Origin: Girardinichthys multiradiatus
Taxonomy: Eukaryota > Chordata > Actinopteri > Cyprinodontiformes > Goodeidae
Direction of reading: 5' to 3'
Assembly (NCBI RefSeq): GCF_021462225.1
Contig: NC_061804.1
Location: 124,001 to 188,000, forward strand
Length of the DNA: 64,000 nucleotides
The translations under genes were made by a program, and so were the position numbers. Each line of letters begins with the position of its first letter. The first letter of the stretch is position 1. Below are positions 23,621 through 34,700 of this stretch, one piece after another. The notes under the pieces were generated by a model. That model made no database searches. It was given only the letters and a program-made list of their open reading frames with translations, and was not told the DNA's origin.

Positions 23621-24363
23621 TACTAGTTGGCGAGCTCCACCTGCACTATGTTCTGAAAATGACAAAAATGGGGATATGCACAGCCGCTCAAATGGACAGA
23701 GTGTGATTTTGGGGGCGGAGCCTCCCCTGTCAGTCTACCTGACAGGGGTACAGACAAAAGACAATGTTTTCCGGTTAGCTGCAGGTCAACAGGTGAGTAA
23801 ATTCTCCATAGAGATCAGCTTTGATTGATCACTGGTTGACTAATCAAATTTGTGATTGAAGGACGCAAGAAAGTATAATCTGAACCTGGTATCCATGGAA
23901 ACACATCAATACAATCATTACATTTATTTCTCTTCATAAATATAAACTCTTCATTTAAATATTGATTATTGATGTCCATGTGATCTATCTCCACATGGTC
24001 AGACCCCACCAACTGCATCAAAACCAATCGTTGTGCAGGATTTCCAGCATCAGCAGCTCTTCAGTGGTGTGCTGCAGAGAGACAGAAAGTCCTGTTTACA
24101 ATGCATCCACAGATCAATCAAATAATCAATAAATTAATTAAATATTCGATGGGTCATTTAGTCTGAACCAGGTGTGCTCCTGAAGCTTTCTTTTACCTGT
24201 GTTACTTTAAGGTAAAGCTGCTCTCTATCCTAAGTAAGACAGAAACTAAATAGCTGTTTCGATGGAATGACATCAACAACAGGTCAGGTAAGTTTCAACC
24301 GTTCAAACAATAAAGCTCCTCCCACACACACCTGCCTTCTCGTATACCGGTAAATATACATAC

Positions 24364-25165
24364 ACAATGCTGTCAAAAAGCATTTCCCTTTTTTTGCTGT
24401 TTTGTTCACTTAAATGTTTCAGATCATCAAACTAATTCTAATATCAGACACTAATAACCTGAGTAAAAACAAAAAGCTGTTTTCAAATGATTTTATTCAT
24501 TAAGGATTAAACCCCTGGTTCTCCGTGAAAATATAGTTGCCCTATTTAAGAATGCATTCAATAATTGTGATTAACCACATTTTTTGGAAAAACGAGTTTT
24601 GTTTCACTATCCCCAGCCAGGCCTGCAAGACCTCTTGAACCAATATATCACTTAAACAGAACCTGTCTAAGAAAATGAAGTAGGCTAAAAGAAGAAGCAC
24701 ATCTTGCTCTTGCACTGATATTATGGACTGTAGATGATGATATCCCTAAATTCCTTCAATTGCACATTGAGAAACGTTGTTCTTAAACTGTTGGACTATT
24801 TGCTCACGCAGTTGTTCACAAAGTGGTGAACCTCACCCCATCCTTGCTTGTGAACTACTGAGCCTTTTATGGATGCTCATTTTATATCCAATTATGACCT
24901 TCACCTGTTGTCAATTAACCTGTTCACCTGTGGAATGATCCAAATAGGTGTTTTTGGATCATTCCTCAACATTCCCAGTCTTATGCTGCCACTGTCCCAG
25001 CTTAGCTGGAATGTGTTGCAAGCAAGTTTTTCGGTTTGAACATTAAATATCTCATATTTGTAGGGGATTCAGTTGCATTTAGGTCGAACAGGATTAGCAT
25101 ATCATTGGATTCTGTTTTTATTCAGGTTTTACAAAATGTCCAAACTTCATTGGGCCTGGTGTTGT
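24364..25165. mobile_element. Composite of non-autonomous Tc1/mariner-like DNA repeats
   Basis: The left part (24,370-24,600) contains TTTCAGATCATCAAACTAAT and CCTGAGTAAAAACAAAAAGC. This is the inverted-orientation counterpart of the terminal part of the Tc1-like remnant at 28,560-28,680 (CTCAGGTTATCTTGGTCTGA). The right part (24,790-25,165) has AACCTCACCCCATCCTTGCT, GTTCACCTGTGGAATGATCC and a terminal TTCTGTTTTTATTCAGGTTT block typical of an abundant fish DNA repeat. No transposase is encoded. Confidence 0.6.
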
Positions 25166-25169
25166 AAAA

Positions 25170-26040
25170 ACCAAAGGAGTGGTTCTTTATTTACATCAAT
25201 AACAGCTGAAGTTTGTCTTAAGCCCTTGTTCACCTAACATTGAGCTTTTGACTGTAAACTGCAGACCATTCTATCTGCACAGGGAGCTTGCTGTAGTTTC
25301 CATTGCTGCTGTGAATGTGCCCCTGGTGCTAACACAAAGATGGTTATCAGTGTTCTCTACCAGACAATCAGTAGCCCATTTTATACCATAATTCTGCTAA
25401 AACATTACAGATCACTTTGACCTTTCATGCCATACAAGCTGATCTGCTGAGACCATGGGCTGTGAGCTTTGAGATCATACAGCCGGGGTTGTGGAACCAA
25501 AGGGACTTGGCCTACAACTTGCAGCATTCTTCTGGACACCATGTGGGAGACTTCCACTTGAGTAAACCCACTGCACTGCGCTGAGATCTCCAAATGCATT
25601 CGGTGCTTTAAATACAAGCAAAGCTTTGTGCCATTTTTCAAGATTCTGCAGATGAAAATATATTTCCGATCAGACGACACTGAAGGATGGTAGACTATCT
25701 ACGTGTTGTGTGCATCCACAGAGTGAGCTGCTGTCATACTCAGTCCTGAATCCCATTTTATTTTATAATTCATGGAGGTTCCAGATTTAATGCTGTCTTC
25801 CGAGGAGGATCAGGGGTGTATTACTGGTAAGTTGACTTTAACTCCCCAATCAGTTTTAGGACCTTTCAGATGATCTTGAGGTATATTAAACATGAAGACT
25901 AGAAGGGTGCTGCAATCAAGTCATACTGAGGGCTTTGTGATAGATCCATGCCAACATGAAGACAGTTCTGCCATGTTTCCATCACCATAGTGTAAAGCGC
26001 TTTGAGTGGTTGGCATAACACTATACAAGTTCAGACCATT
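25170..26040. other. Unassigned sequence
   Basis: A 91-codon minus-strand open stretch (25,680-25,405) has no recognisable domain. Nothing else supported. Confidence 0.4.
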
Positions 26041-26049
26041 TATCTGCTG

Positions 26050-26760
26050 GCCTGGGTTCTAACAGACATTTTAACACTTTATTCAATCAAGTCAAAGTTC
26101 CCTCATGTTTTAAGACTGCCACATTCTTCCCAGGGCCCAAACGCTTCAATCACATCATTCAGTGACCGTCTGCTTGGAGCTTGGAGAGGCTGGTAAAGAG
26201 GCACATCACCTCCAGACTAGCTCCCATATTTGAGCCTTTCCAGTTTGCCTTAAGAAAAAAACTGGCTCCACTGAGGACACGATCTCCTCCATTGTTCATA
26301 TAAGACTGCAGACCTTGAGAAGAACATTCATGTGTAGCTGTTGCTCCAGAACTTCAGCTTAGCGTTTAATACCATCAAACCACAGCATCTGGTAGACAAA
26401 GCGGGACCCCTGGGCTTCAGCGCCCTCTGTGCAACTACCTGCTGGACCTCCTCTTTGAGACACCAGAGTCAATGCAATTCGGTTTGAACTATGTTATAAT
26501 CCTGAGCAGAGGCTCCTCTCAGGGTTGTGCCCTGTGCCTACTGGTGAGTTTGTGTAAACTTGATCCTTAATGTGGACCAAACCAAAGAGACCATTCAGGA
26601 TCAAACCACATCCCACTTCTCATCAACAACACTGGTGTGTAGGTGGTCGGCCGCCCCAACATCCTGGGGGTCAACATACCAGACAGTCAAGACAGTCGTC
26701 TTTCACTGAAATCAAGAAATGTGCTTACGCAAAAAAGAATCCAGATGTCTGAAACTGTTC
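26050..26760 (+). mobile_element. Heavily decayed LINE reverse transcriptase
   Basis: Scattered RT words on the plus strand include PCWTSSLRHQ-like sequence after an SFNTIKP-like block near 26,360-26,390, 'SAPSVQLPAGPPL' where functional copies read 'LCNWLLDFL', and 'SSQGCALCLLV' near 26,510-26,545 (from SQGCVLSPLL). The frame changes repeatedly. Confidence 0.55.
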
Positions 26761-26769
26761 GAAGGCCAT

Positions 26770-27790
26770 AGTCCAATCATATTTCCTTTGAACATTCCAA
26801 TCAACGTAGGATTGATCAAAGATGCGCTCGCTTGACACGCCTCCAGTAACATCTGGATTTAGAGGTTAATAAAGACTGCAGGTGTAATTCTCCTGTCTTC
26901 ACGCTCAGTTATCAGGTCTTCTCACAGGCTGGAGAGGAACTTAATTGGACGTGACTTGGAGATGTTCACAGATGAGGCATAAAATCAGACTCATCTGGTG
27001 ATGTGCAACACTTACATAGATCACACAAACTGTGATTGTAAATTTTGCAGTAGTGAACTGAGAAGGGGGGTTGCTAGAAAGCTCTGAAACTGCAGTTTAA
27101 CCAGCAAAACAAGAGATGATGACATGAAGACCAGATGATGTCCCGGCCTCCTGATGCCTAGAGTCTATGTAATATTGGGTCAATTAAATAAATGTACTCA
27201 CCCAGACGCCACCAACCCCACATATCCCAGATTATAATCAGTCGAAACTATACTGTTACTTAGAATGAATCGATGAGTTGGGCCAGGACACTTCATCATC
27301 ATGTTGGTCCATAACTTTACAAAATAAATTGAAGACAGATTAGATAAAAACACTCCCTGTTCAGGTGGATGGTTCTTTGCTGGCAACATATGTGTTTGAT
27401 CCAATAAATTTCCTGGTTCAATCAGAATTGGTATTTAAACAGTCCTCCTCATCATGCTGTCCACATTCTGACATCATGAGACCAAGACGACACCCAACAT
27501 CTGATCATCAGAATCTCACCATAAACAGGGTGTTCTCAGTGGCCACTGAGCTTAAAGTCACAGAGTGTCATCAGCAGGTTGTAACAGAGATCCAGAGACT
27601 GAAAGTCATAGAAGTGGACATCCTTTGAACACATTCTTCACTGATGACCTCTTCTTTGTGAATTGTGACCTGCAGAACCAGATGATGAATACCACATTTA
27701 AGGGAGGTGAGAGGACCCCACGTGTCACATCAGACCAGTAGAAACTGTTTACATCAGCGTGGTCCGCATGCTAGACAACCTGAAAGGGTA
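26770..27790. other. Unassigned sequence
   Basis: No gene or repeat identified with confidence. Confidence 0.4.
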
Positions 27791-27794
27791 CCTA

Positions 27795-28730
27795 ATTTAG
27801 TGGTGTGACCCAATACTTTTGGCAATATAATGTGCATGAGAACATCTAAACCTTTGCAGGCCTCACTGCCTCAGTTGAGGTTAACCAATGCTGACCCAAA
27901 CAAAGCCCAGAAAAATCACCAAGGCCCATCTTACAATTTACCGAAAAACATCTTGATGGTCCTGAAGGCGTTTGGGAAAATATTCTGTGGACTCATGAGA
28001 CAGAAGATGACCTTTTTGGAAGGTGTGTGTCACATCTATGGAATATCTGGTGTAAAACCAGCACAGCATTTTGGAAACAGAACATACCTGCAGTCAGACA
28101 TCATGGGGGCAATGTGATGGTCCGGGCACTCTTTGCTGCTTCAGAACCGGGATAACTTTTGTACTTGATGGAACCAAGAATTCTGCTCTCAAGCAGAAAA
28201 TCCTGCAGGAGAATGTCTGACCATCAGTCGCTGACCTTAAACTTAAGCTCGCTTGGGTTCTACAGCAGGACAATGATTCAAAGCACAGCACCAAGTCCAT
28301 CTCTGAATGGCTTAAAAAAATGAGGCTTACCTAGTGGCCTAGTCAATGTCTGATATTAAAGCAGATTGAGATGCTGCTGCATGGCCTTACACATTGGAGG
28401 TTTTTAAAGCACCAACCTGTTTCTGAATTAAATTAATTGTGCAAAGCAGAGTGGGTCCAACCTTTCCCCACAGTGTTGTTAAAGACTCAGTTACCACAAA
28501 CACTAGAGGGCAGCTGTGGCTGCACAGGTTGAACAACTAGCTATTAGGTTCAAGGTGTAATTACTTTTTCACACGGGTCCAGGTGGATTTGGGTAGATTT
28601 TTTACTTTTGAAAACCACTTTTTTGTTTTTACTCAGGTTATCTTGGTCTGATATTAACATTTGATGATGATCTGAAACACCAACGAGAGAAATCTGTAAG
28701 GGGTGTAGATACTTTTTTACAGCACCAGAC
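27795..28730 (+). mobile_element. Decayed Tc1/mariner transposon
   Basis: Plus-strand words of a transposase in several frames: a VHSTAS-type stretch is lost, but 'WDPSYNLPKNILMVLKAFGKIFC' (27,930-28,000), the GGNVMVRALFAA counterpart of 'GGGSVMVW' (28,105-28,140) and a VLQQDNDSKHSTKSISEWL second-Asp block (28,255-28,310) are visible. The right end (28,555-28,720) is the TTACTTTTTCACACGG... terminal sequence common in fish Tc1 elements. Confidence 0.7.
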
Positions 28731-28949
28731 AGAATATGATGGCCCCACGATTTATCCAGTGCCTGCAGGTATTTTCCCACTCTGAAGGTCAGAAGCAGCT
28801 CTGCAGACCCATTTACCATACATCTGTTTGCAGGTGAGAAAGTCTGAGGGCTGCAGCCAGGCGTGCCGATGAGCAAGGCACTGGCAGCACTCCAACAGTC
28901 AAACAGCACAGAGAAAGAGTGAAAATGATGACGACCACGAGGATTCAAA

Positions 28950-30063
28950 GAGCAGCTTGACAGTTTATTAACAGATTTAAAACAGGAGAAAAACATGTAC
29001 ACTGGTTCAGAATCTCTGATCTGCAAACAGACGGTAAAAAGAGTCCGACAGTAACACAGCAGAGAGAGAAAATCCACCTTCATCACCCTCGTCTGTCTAA
29101 CAGTCAGTGTGTCCTACCTGTCCTACGTGCCCCTCAGTCCATGAACTCAAGCTCAGGGCTTCCAAACACAGAGTGAGTGAGAGAGAGATCAGGCCATCAT
29201 CTGCACAAAACATCTCTGAACTTCAACGTTATCAAAACAGGAAGAAATGTAAAGACCGTTGATCGTAGATAAATCATCTGTGGGATCAGCACACGACACC
29301 CTGCTTACAGAGGGCTGACCTGATTAATAAGAACCCGACTCTGTTTACAGAGACCAGGTCCAGTTTATGGATACCTGACCAGACTTACTGGGACCTGACC
29401 AATTAACTCAACTGATTTTTGAAGCCAATCAAAGAGCAGCTGTGATGGTGTATGGAACACCTAGGACAGGTATCTCCGTCTCTCAAACACGTTTTGGACA
29501 CCCAGCCTCAGTTTGGACCACACTCATTTTCACAGTTAAATGTCTAAACAGAACTTCAAAAGAAAGTACAAATATTTTCAGTCAAAACCCAACAGGAAGC
29601 GATGTCAGCGTGCCAGCATTTCAAGCCACAGTTGACCCAACGAGCCTCCCTGAAGGGGGCGCCACAGCATCATCGAAAAATAAAGAAATTAAACTGTCAG
29701 CCATTTTGATCAATAACCTCAACATTATGGAGACAGATGAGTTATTAGTGTTTGTATCAGGAGGTCTGATAAAAGAGTGAGGTCATTATGATGTCAACTC
29801 TGTCGGCCTATCATCAATGAGAATCTCCTGAATTAGAGTTAGAATGCAACAGGTCAACGGAATGATGACATCAGTTTACAAAACGAAATGTGAAGCGAGC
29901 TGAAATGCTGCCACCTGACAGGTGGAAGATACAAGCACCGCCCCCTGCCATGTGAGGCTCCTCCCCTCCTCTCCACACAGGAAACAGTCTTTATCAGTCT
30001 GGGTTTGGCTCCTCCCACCTCATGTTAGGGGCGGGGGCCTGTGTAATAGGGGCGGGGCCTATG
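28950..30063 (-). other. pwwp2a: Probable pwwp2a 3' untranslated region
   Basis: Directly follows the pwwp2a stop codon on the minus strand and contains no other gene. An AATAAA signal on the minus strand (plus-strand TTTATT at 28964-28969) lies about 1.1 kb downstream of the stop, and the Tc1 fossil begins past it. The extent is inferred from the signal only; no transcript evidence is available. Confidence 0.45.
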
Positions 30064-31759
30064 TTACGTCTCGAACTGCGTAAGCAGCGCGCGGACCTCG
30101 GGTGTAAGCTGTTTGGCGGCACTGGCGGCCTCTGCAATGGCGCGACGGTACGGCCCCTTCCTCTTCTTGTCAAAGCGTGACTGAAATGTCTCGAGGAATG
30201 GCGAGAGCTGAGCAAGCGGCAGAAAGGAGGTGGTCGGAGAGCCAAACCAGGAGACCCGCGCTTCCTGCCGCACTGCCAGTCCCGTGTCACCGCGACGTGC
30301 CACAGTGATACCCAGCACGCGCGCCGGCCACCAGGGGAAGCCGTAGATCTTGGCCCAGACGATGTCACCGACACACACAGTGCGGCCGTCTGGCAACAGA
30401 CACTTGGATACTGATTTGGAGAAGACCGACGAAGAGGATGAAGACGAGGAGGAGGAGGACGTGGACAACTTCCTACGCCGCTTCATGTCACCTCCTTCCT
30501 CCTCGTCCTCACCTTCAGCTGTAGGTGGAGCAGGGGACAAAGATGGTTGGCAGCGAGGAACTAACTTGGTGGAGGAAGAAGGAGGTGTAGGTGTGGGGCC
30601 GGAGGAAGAGGAGGGCAGGCCTCCAGGAGGAGGGAGGTCATAGGTCTCTGTGGAGCTGCACTCTGAGTGGGAGGAGTCTAAGGAATAAGAGGAGGAGGAA
30701 GGTGGAGGGGGCTCCACCTCCTGCCAGCCAGCTCCTTCCTGCACCCCTTCGTTCTCATTCGTTTCTATAGTGACAGTGCCTGCACACGGGGGAGGAGGTG
30801 CTGTAGGAGGAGCTGTGACAGGAGATGGAGGTGTGTGGGTGGGGCTTGTGGCAGGCTTAGGTGATGACTCAGAGGTGGCGCATGGTGCTGGTTCTTCGGT
30901 ACGGTACCTTTGAGGTTTGAGGCGCATTCTGGGCGGCAGTGGTGTGCTGATAGCAGTGCTGCTCAGGTGTTGCAGGCGACGGGTGAAGTGAACCTTCTGA
31001 CTGTGGTTTTGCAGTGCAGCAGCCCGAGTCACTGCCTTGCTGTGGTCCTGGTTCTGGTCTTTGGGCCGGTGGTGTGGTGCCAGCTTCTGCAGAACCTTGC
31101 GGTTGTTGGGGAGGTCAGAGCCTTTGGTCAAGACCTTCTTAGAGTTTAACTTCAGGCGCATCTGGCTGGATGAAGCTGCTGAGGATGAAACCACACGGCG
31201 AGAAGAGGATGTCACTTGTATCCCTGACGAGCGTTTGTCAGCAGCGCTGCGTCCTGACTTGTCGTCAATCTTCAGACGTTTCAACTCAGAGGACATCGGA
31301 ACGTCTGTGGGTCGCCGCCGTCGTGATGCCTCCTCGCTCCGCAGGTCCACCGAACCTCGCCGTGCCTCCCTGTGACTCCCTGACGCCACAACACCTTTAC
31401 ACTTGTCACACAGAACCTGCCGTGGGCGGAGCTTGATGGCGTTCATGATGGAAGTGGGCTCTTCACAGCGGTAGCGACGTTTTGGCCGTTTGATTTTGCG
31501 TGGTGGTGGCTGAGGTAAGGCCTGGTTGTAGGTGTCCCTGATGAACAGAGGAGGAGGGTATGGCGCCCCTTCCTGGAACAGTGGAGGTGGTTTGGAGCTC
31601 CATGGTTGGGGGTGGGAAGGGATGACAGAAACGACAGAAGCCTCTTCCTGGTTGGTGGACAGCTCGCTGCCAGCGGTAACTGTCTGCAGAGACACTAGAG
31701 GACGACCGCGGTCATTACGTCTGGGAAACATGGTGATGGGTATACCGTACGGTCCGAAC
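30064..31759 (-). CDS. pwwp2a: pwwp2a coding exon 2 (residues 289-853)
   Basis: The acceptor is TGTCTGCAG|G at 31760 and the first base completes Arg289. An internal ATG at 31731 would start a 555-codon product, but the exon is open upstream of it through FGPYGIPIT to a good acceptor, and exon 1 supplies the conserved N-terminus. The exon ends with the stop at 30064-30066. The C-terminal half has a proline/serine-rich linker, an acidic patch (GEDEEEGGDM), a basic KRRRK and a Ser run, then the PWWP domain. Confidence 0.94.
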
Positions 31760-34700
31760 CTGCAGACACATAGACAGACACTATATCAGTGGCTAAATCA
31801 ATTATCTTGAGCATCATTACTATACTGGTCAGTGCACTGATCAATGCTAGTACTTTGTAACATAGTAAGTAAACAGTAAAAGTTTCTGATCAATAATTGA
31901 CTGGATTAGAACCCTTAACAACAGAGTTCCCTCTGACAACTGACCAAGAAACAAACACCAAGGGAAACTTGCAGTGAAGGGACAGAAAGATTTGGAAAGT
32001 TTGGAACAGCATGCTTTTGTGGATCAAAACCAGAATTGTCCTGAACCCAACCAGGTAGACAGGCTACAGGAATGACTTAAGACATTAAAACCTGGATGAC
32101 TTGTCACCTGTAAAACTTCTTAGTCTGACTATTACTCTGAGTGGCTCTACAACCTGTGCAACCTCTGTAGGGTCCAGGTATCCTCCTGTGACCTAAATCC
32201 AATAGAGCATCTGTGGGACATCACGTTTAGGTTCATCTGATGCCACCAGGTTGCACCTCAGACTGTCCAGAAGCTCAGTGATGACTTGGTCGGGATGTAG
32301 GGGATACTATAGGACACCATGTGTCATCTCTTACGGAGCATGGCCCATTGTTGGCGGTGGGGTGGGGGTTACCTTTCAGAGTCAATGCAATGACATTTCA
32401 GTTTACATTTCTCTGACTTATCAACCTCTGAGGGTTGATAGTTTTCATTTTCATTAAATGATCTGGCATCCTTTTGTTCTGAACGCATTATCCTTTCCAA
32501 ATCAGAATGGATATCCAGCAGGACTGAGATCTGATATGTTTTCAAAGTTCCTTTAATTTTTGGAGCAGAGTATGAATCTACATGAAGCAACTAAACACAT
32601 CAAGCTAAACTGTCTCATATACAGGTCCTTCTCAAAATATTAGCATATTGTGATAAAGTTCATTATTTTCCATAATGTCATGATGAAAATTTAACATTCA
32701 TATATTTTAGATTCATTGCACACTAACTGAAATATTTCAGGTCTTTTATTGTCTTAATACGGATGATTTTGGCATACAGCTCATGAAAACCCAAAATTCC
32801 TATCTCACAAAATTAGCATATTTCATCCGACCAATAAAAGAAAAGTGTTTTTAACACAAAAAACGTCAACCTTCAAATAATCATGTACAGTTATGCACTC
32901 AATACTTGGTCGGGAATCCTTTTGCAGAAATGACTGCTTCAATGCGGCGTGGCATGGAGGCAATCAGCCTGTGGCACTGCTGAGGTCTTATGGAGGCCCA
33001 GGATGCTTCGATAGCGGCCTTTAGCTCATCCAGAGTGTTGGGTCTTGAGTCTCTCAACGTTCTCTTCACAATATCCCACAGATTCTCTATGGGGTTCAGG
33101 TCAGGAGAGTTGGCAGGCCAATTGAGCACAGTGATACCATGGTCAGTAAACCATTTACCAGTGGTTTTGGCACTGTGAGCAGGTGCCAGGTCGTGCTGAA
33201 AAATGAAATCTTCCTCTCCATAAAGCTTTTCAGCAGATGGAAGCATGAAGTGCTCCAAAATCTCCTGATAGCTAGCTGCATTGACCCTGCCCTTGATAAA
33301 ACACAGTGGACCAACACCAGCAGCTGACACGGCACCCCAGACCATCACTGACTGTGGGTACTTGACACTGGACTTCTGGCATTTTGGCATTTCCTTCTCC
33401 CCAGTCTTCCTCCAGACTCTGGCACCTTGATTTCCGAATGACATGCAGAATTTCCTTTCATCTGAAAAAAGTACTTTGGACCACTGAGCAACAGTCCAGT
33501 GCTGCTTCTCTGTAGCCCAGGTCAGGCGCTTCTGCCGCTGTTTCTGGTTCAAAAGTGGCTTGACCTGGGGAATGCGGCACCTGTAGCCCATTTCCTGCAC
33601 ACGCCTGTGCACGGTGGCTCTGGATGTTTCTACTCCAGACTCAGTCCACTGCTTCCGCAGGTCCCCCAAGGTCTGGAATCGGCCCTTCTCCACAATCTTC
33701 CTCAGGGTCCGGTCACCTCTTCTCATTGTGCAGCGTTTTCTGCCACACTTTTTCCTTCCCACAGACTTCCCACTGAGGTACCTTGATACAGCACTCTGGG
33801 AACAGCCTATTCGTTCAGAAATGTCTTCTGTGTCTTACCCTCTTGCTTGAGGGTGTCAATAGTGGCCTTCTGGACAGCAGTCAGGTGGGCAGTCTTACCC
33901 ATGATTGGGGTTTTGAGTGATGAACCAGGCTGGGAGTTTTAAAGGCCTCAGGAATCTTTTGCAGGTGTTTAGAGTTAACTCGTTGATTCAGATGATTAGG
34001 TTCATAGCTCGTTTAGAGACCCTTTTAATGATATGCTAATTTTGTGAGATAGGAATGTTGGGTTTTCATGAACTGTATGCCAACATCATCCGTATTAAGA
34101 CAATAAAAGACCTGAAATATTTCAGTTAGTGTGCAATGAATCTAAAATATATGAATGTTAAATTTTCATCATGTCATTATGGAAAATAATGAACTTTATC
34201 ACAATATGCTAATATTTTGAGAAGGACCTGTAGAAGGAGGATCCTTCCAATCAACGGTAAACAATTTTGACATGTCACTCATTTTTCATATTTGATCTCG
34301 ATTTTCACAATAAAGCCCCATATGCAGAAATTAATACATAAACCTATAACTTCAGCCCAGTATAAAGTTTAAATGTCACTGAAAAAGGTCATAACCCTAA
34401 CCCTAACCCAGCACCTCTAGATGTCACTCCATTCACATCTGATGTGGAAATTCAAAATTACAATCTCTGGAATCCACCAATATAATCTTAATTTATCTCT
34501 ATAATCACACCCTAAGAGGAATTATGATGTCCTGTTCAGGTTGAGAGTAGACCATCTATGTCACTAAAAATGTCACCTTTATATTCCAATAATTCTTAGT
34601 ATATTTATAACCCATTAAAATGAAAACATTTAGTTGTCACAGAATATCTCCAGACTTTAAAACAGCTCATCATGAGCTTAACTGACCACTTTTTAGCAGA

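Noticed and set aside
28550..29086. 178-codon minus-strand open frame
   Set aside because: Its C-terminal third is the terminal sequence of a Tc1 remnant and the rest lies in the probable pwwp2a 3' UTR; no domain is seen.
29994..30374. 126-codon minus-strand open frame at the end of pwwp2a
   Set aside because: Alternate-frame shadow of the conserved PWWP domain exon.
30064..31731. pwwp2a as a single-exon 555-codon gene starting at 31,731
   Set aside because: The frame is open upstream to a good acceptor and continues conserved PWWP2A text (FGPYGIPIT); exon 1 at 40,899-41,764 joins it in phase.
34389..34410. Interstitial telomeric repeat
   Set aside because: Only about two and a half CCCTAA units; a similar tiny run is at 48,785. 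Too short to mean a chromosome fusion.
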